The notes below the pieces were generated by a model, which saw nothing but the letters and a program-made list of their open reading frames with translations, was not told where the DNA came from and did no database searches. A stretch of 64,000 nt of DNA from Pseudoalteromonas rhizosphaerae. Its GTDB lineage: Bacteria; Pseudomonadota; Gammaproteobacteria; Enterobacterales; Alteromonadaceae. This document shows positions 60,608 to 64,000 of this stretch, in pieces. The stretch is from the NCBI RefSeq assembly GCF_902498845.1, contig NZ_CABVLM010000012.1, positions 62,001-126,000 on the forward strand, written 5' to 3'. Each line of letters begins with the position of its first letter. The first letter of the stretch is position 1. The translations under genes were made by a program, and so were the position numbers.

Positions 60608-63600
60608 TGAAAGCAAAGACGGTCTGTTTTTTTTGTATCCGTAAGTTATGGCAAGTGTTCGCCATAACTCTGGTACTGCTTGCCGTTGTTGTTTCGGTTT
60701 TAAAATATACCCTGCCGTATGCCAATGACTATAAAGGTGACCTTGAAAGTTACCTATATGATAAGTTTGCGGTTAATTTATCAATTGGGGCTATTTCTGC
60801 CAGCTGGCATGGCCAAGGTCCTTCTATTGTCTTGGAAGATATCACCTTTGAAGATAATAAAAGCTCACCCATCGCACTGACTATCGCTAAAGCTAGCCTT
60901 GAATTAAACGTCTGGGAAACCATCAAAACACGACAGTTAAAATCTAACTACTTTGTGATCAACGGTTTCCATGCTGATGTTGATATGCCGACTATGTTGC
61001 AGTCGAACAGCAGTGAGGTATCGTTTGAACAAAAAGAGCTGATTGAAGGCTTATTCTTAGGTAAAACCGGTCATTTTGCGGTTGAAAATAGTAGTCTTAA
61101 TTTTATCTTGGCAGATGGTAAAGAGCGTCGGGTGATGCTTGAAGACATCGTTTGGCAAAATCAGTACGAACAACACTTAGCTAGTGGTACTTTAGCATTG
61201 CCCGGGATTTCAGTGGGTACATTTGATGCTCGCTTGGCATTAACCGGATCGACGCTAGAAACCATGCTGGGTGATATTTATGTGCAAGCAAATAATGTTG
61301 ATGTGTCGAAATGGCTGGCTCAGTATATTAATGCTAGTAAAGAGCAGCTCAATTCTGACATTAACTTAGAATCATGGTTGAGTATTGAAAAAGGCCTGAT
61401 CAAAGATGTCACAGTTAAATGGTTGCCAAGCTTTATTAATTGGCAGCAAGATACAAAAAGTCATCAATTTAGTTTAAGTGAAGGGGGTTTTCGCCTTTAC
61501 CCTTGGCAGCAAGGTTGGCGGTTAAAAAGTTCAGGGGTGCGGCTCTCAAACGATCAACAGCATTGGCCCGACTTTCAATTTGAAGCACAGCTGGATAACA
61601 AACAACAACAAATTTGGTTGCAAGAACTCGATTTTGACTTGGTTACAAGGTTAGCCCAGTTAAGTGATTTTGCTGAATTAGAGCCGCTGTTAAGTCGTCA
61701 ACCCAGTGGTCAAGTTAAGCGCGCTTATGTGCAATTTACATCAACACAGCAATGGCAATTATGGTTTGAAGCCCAGCAATTGGGCTGGCTTGCAGAGCAA
61801 GGTGTGCCCGGTGTGCAGGGCTTACTTGTCGATGGTTTGTTAAATCAAGATCGTGGTCGTATTAATCTGTTTGGCGAAAATAGCGAGTTACTTACCGCTG
61901 ATACTTTTAGCCAGCCAATCAAATATAACCAACTGAATATGCAAATTGATTTAGCCAATAGTGAGCAAGGTTGGCAGATCAGCAGTGATAATATGTGGCT
62001 TGATAATGATGAGGTCACTGTTGCAGCCGAAATGAAGCTTAGCTTAGACGAACAGCCTCGGCTTGATTTATATGCAGAAGTATTTGCACCAGATGCCAGT
62101 GTTGCCAGCCATTATTTCCCACGCCCTGTGATGACTAAAAATTTAGTTGATTACTTAACTGGGGCTATTAAAGGTGGCGAACTTACTCAAACACAAGTGC
62201 TGTTTTCTGGGCCATTAACGGGCTTTCCATTTGCCGATAATTCAGGACAGTTTGAAGTATTAGCGCAGGTAGATAACGCCAATTATCAATTTGCCCCTGA
62301 TTGGCCTGCAGTAACTCAAGCGAGTGCAAAATTACATTTTGAAAATCAGCGTATGGATATTTACTCTGAGCATGGGCGGCTTGTTAACTTAGCGATCGAT
62401 GATGCCGTGCATGTCAGTATTGCAGATCTAATGAACGCAGATTTACTGAGCGTAAAAATTAATAAACGTGCTGAGATGGAAACATTACTGCCGTTTTTTA
62501 AAGCAACGCCAATTGCTGAGCCACTAGCAAATGTATTTGAGGTGATCCAAGGTAACGGCGCTGCCAGCGCTGATATTGAGCTACTTGTTGATTTAAATGA
62601 GTTAGATGTAACAGCTAAAGGCATGGTTAATTTAAAAGATCTGCCAGTGTATTTAGTACAACCTGGGCTTCAGCTTGAAGGTGTGACAGGTCAGCTCTAT
62701 TTTAATGATGATCAGATCACTTTAGAAAATGCTAACGCAAGTTGGTTAGGAATGCCGCTGAAAGTTAACTTTAATGGTAAAAATATTGGCCCAAACTATC
62801 GTGCTGACGTTGATATAAAAGCACAGTTAAATGCTGATACGTTAATTTCTCATGGTCAAGACTTACTAAAAGGTTACTTGCATGGTGAAAGTGAAGTGGC
62901 TATTAATCTTGCCCTAAACTTTTTAACGGACGGCTTTGATTATCGCGCTAATGTCAGCTCACAACTCGAAGGGCTTAGTAGTGAGCTGCCCGCACCGTAC
63001 ACTAAAAGTGCCGATCAAGTATGGCCGCTAACGGCTGTTATTCAAGGTGATAATATTTCTAATTTGATCACCGCTAATATTAATAACAACTTATATTTTA
63101 ATGGCATCTTAGCGAATAACGTTGGCAAACTAACCAATGCACAGTTTATTTTAGGCGAGCATGATCTGGGTTTAAACCAGCAAGACTTAAGTGTTGCAAT
63201 TGATTTAGAGCAAACCGATCTATTACCTTGGCTTGGCTTGATCCAGCAGATCATCACCATCAGTCAAACAGAATCAGCTGAGCAGGGCGTACTACCACCA
63301 TTAAAAGAAGTGGTGGGTAACATTCAGCAATTAACCATTGGTGATATTGCATTTAATGATTTTGAAATGCGTTTAGCGCCGACCCCAAGTGACATGCGCT
63401 TACGGCTAAACGCCAAAGAATTACGCTCGCAAGTACTTATTCCGCTAGATAAATCAAGTCGGCCGATTCATATTGCCAGTGATTATTTACGTGTTAACTT
63501 TACCCCTACAACAGACGAATTACAGCCATCTGAAACACCTCAAGATTACACTTGGTTGAGTGACATACCGGCCATTGAATTTGAGTGTGCTGATTGTAAA

Positions 63601-64000
63601 GTGGCAAGCTATCAATTAGATAAAGTCAGCGCATCGCTTTATGGCGATGGTCATAAGCTCACCATATCTGAGCTGGTGGTTGATAAAGGCGAGCATGTGT
63701 TACGTGCTAAAGGGCATTGGCAAGATGGCATAAGTCAATTTAGCGGTAATATGCAAAGTGATGACATCGGTGAACTATTTGATGAATTTGATATAACCAC
63801 CACAGTTAAAGATTCACCCGCAGATATTAAATTTACGCTTGCGTGGCAAGATGCGCCTTATTTATTTGATATTGCCAGCCTCAACGGTAATTTAGATTGG
63901 CGTTTAGGCGAAGGGCATTTAGCTGAGGTAAGCGATGGCGGCGCACGGGTATTTTCGTTGCTGAGCCTGGATTCATTAGTGCGTAAGTTAAAACTCGATT
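60607..64000 (+). CDS. yhdP: YhdP-family AsmA-like envelope protein (5' part, truncated by window end)
   Basis: The ATG at 60607 shares a base with the rng stop, and the frame stays open to the window end: 1131 codons, incomplete. N terminus: cytoplasmic basic segment, one transmembrane helix (about 14-36), then a large periplasmic beta-rich body typical of AsmA-like bridge proteins, with SWHGQGPSIVLEDITF early and a CADC motif (about 996-999). YhdP is one of the proteins thought to carry phospholipids from inner to outer membrane. Last gene seen of the mreBCD-maf-rng-yhdP operon; its C terminus lies beyond the window. Confidence 0.93.
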   Translation, partial: MKAKTVCFFCIRKLWQVFAITLVLLAVVVSVLKYTLPYANDYKGDLESYLYDKFAVNLSIGAISASWHGQGPSIVLEDITFEDNKSSPIALTIAKASLELNVWETIKTRQLKSNYFVINGFHADVDMPTMLQSNSSEVSFEQKELIEGLFLGKTGHFAVENSSLNFILADGKERRVMLEDIVWQNQYEQHLASGTLALPGISVGTFDARLALTGSTLETMLGDIYVQANNVDVSKWLAQYINASKEQLNSDINLESWLSIEKGLIKDVTVKWLPSFINWQQDTKSHQFSLSEGGFRLYPWQQGWRLKSSGVRLSNDQQHWPDFQFEAQLDNKQQQIWLQELDFDLVTRLAQLSDFAELEPLLSRQPSGQVKRAYVQFTSTQQWQLWFEAQQLGWLAEQGVPGVQGLLVDGLLNQDRGRINLFGENSELLTADTFSQPIKYNQLNMQIDLANSEQGWQISSDNMWLDNDEVTVAAEMKLSLDEQPRLDLYAEVFAPDASVASHYFPRPVMTKNLVDYLTGAIKGGELTQTQVLFSGPLTGFPFADNSGQFEVLAQVDNANYQFAPDWPAVTQASAKLHFENQRMDIYSEHGRLVNLAIDDAVHVSIADLMNADLLSVKINKRAEMETLLPFFKATPIAEPLANVFEVIQGNGAASADIELLVDLNELDVTAKGMVNLKDLPVYLVQPGLQLEGVTGQLYFNDDQITLENANASWLGMPLKVNFNGKNIGPNYRADVDIKAQLNADTLISHGQDLLKGYLHGESEVAINLALNFLTDGFDYRANVSSQLEGLSSELPAPYTKSADQVWPLTAVIQGDNISNLITANINNNLYFNGILANNVGKLTNAQFILGEHDLGLNQQDLSVAIDLEQTDLLPWLGLIQQIITISQTESAEQGVLPPLKEVVGNIQQLTIGDIAFNDFEMRLAPTPSDMRLRLNAKELRSQVLIPLDKSSRPIHIASDYLRVNFTPTTDELQPSETPQDYTWLSDIPAIEFECADCKVASYQLDKVSASLYGDGHKLTISELVVDKGEHVLRAKGHWQDGISQFSGNMQSDDIGELFDEFDITTTVKDSPADIKFTLAWQDAPYLFDIASLNGNLDWRLGEGHLAEVSDGGARVFSLLSLDSLVRKLKLD

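Noticed and set aside
1..64000. Defence island, prophage, IS element, CRISPR or tRNA genes
   Set aside because: No transposase, integrase, Cas, restriction or toxin-antitoxin signature and no spaced direct-repeat array were seen; Dam is the core housekeeping methylase in its usual cluster.

Overview
The window looks like chromosomal core genome of a marine gammaproteobacterium, most likely Pseudoalteromonas or a close Alteromonadales relative. This rests on gene order and protein similarity judged by eye (pilMNOPQ-aroKB-damX-dam-rpe-gph-trpS; uvrA/MFS-ssb; csrD...mreBCD-maf-rng-yhdP; hslVU-ftsN-priA-rpmE; metJ/metBL), moderate-to-low GC, and many SPOR, EAL and chemotaxis proteins. No database search was run. 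No phage, IS element, CRISPR array, rRNA or tRNA was seen.

Layout. 1-7.2 kb: histidine utilisation. The start of hutH, then hutU and hutC, run leftward; hutI runs rightward. Two near-identical palindromes (TTGTATATACAA core) lie in front of hutU and in the hutC/hutI divergent gap and are probably HutC operators. A membrane protein with degenerate GGDEF and EAL domains follows hutI, and hutG lies 3 bp downstream of rraA. 7.4-11 kb: PAP2 phosphatase plus glycosyltransferase, then a chemoreceptor with an HBM-type sensor. 11-12.7 kb: a repeat-rich stretch (heptamer and octamer tandem arrays, palindromes, a diverged repeat pair) with one tiny membrane protein and a DUF971 gene. 12.7-17.8 kb: hslU, hslV, ftsN, priA (leftward) and rpmE. 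18.4-26.5 kb: malic enzyme, metJ, metB-metL with met boxes, mrcA. 26.6-38.6 kb: type IV pilus assembly genes pilMNOPQ, shikimate genes aroK-aroB, damX, dam, rpe, gph, trpS; two small leftward genes sit between dam and rpe. 39-41.6 kb: an accessory stretch of membrane proteins of unknown function, a decayed ORF and a diverged hairpin repeat. 41.7-46.8 kb: uvrA, a YajR-like transporter, ssb. 46.8-50.7 kb: a 12-bp-arm palindrome and an orphan terminator, then a two-component system and an S41-peptidase-like lipoprotein. 51-64 kb: CsrD/MshH-like regulator, a PLP enzyme, a PEGA/SUMF1-like secreted protein, then mreBCD-maf-rng-yhdP, with yhdP cut by the window end.

Most of the window is ordinary core genome. 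The less ordinary points are: a probably non-catalytic GGDEF/EAL protein in the hut locus; the csrD-mreB interval holding a coiled-coil/PEGA/SUMF1-like protein, without FGE cysteines, where related genera carry the MSHA pilus cluster; short-period tandem arrays abutting gene ends; and a response regulator whose best-placed start codon is ATT. I did not find a convincing new multi-gene defence or mobile system.
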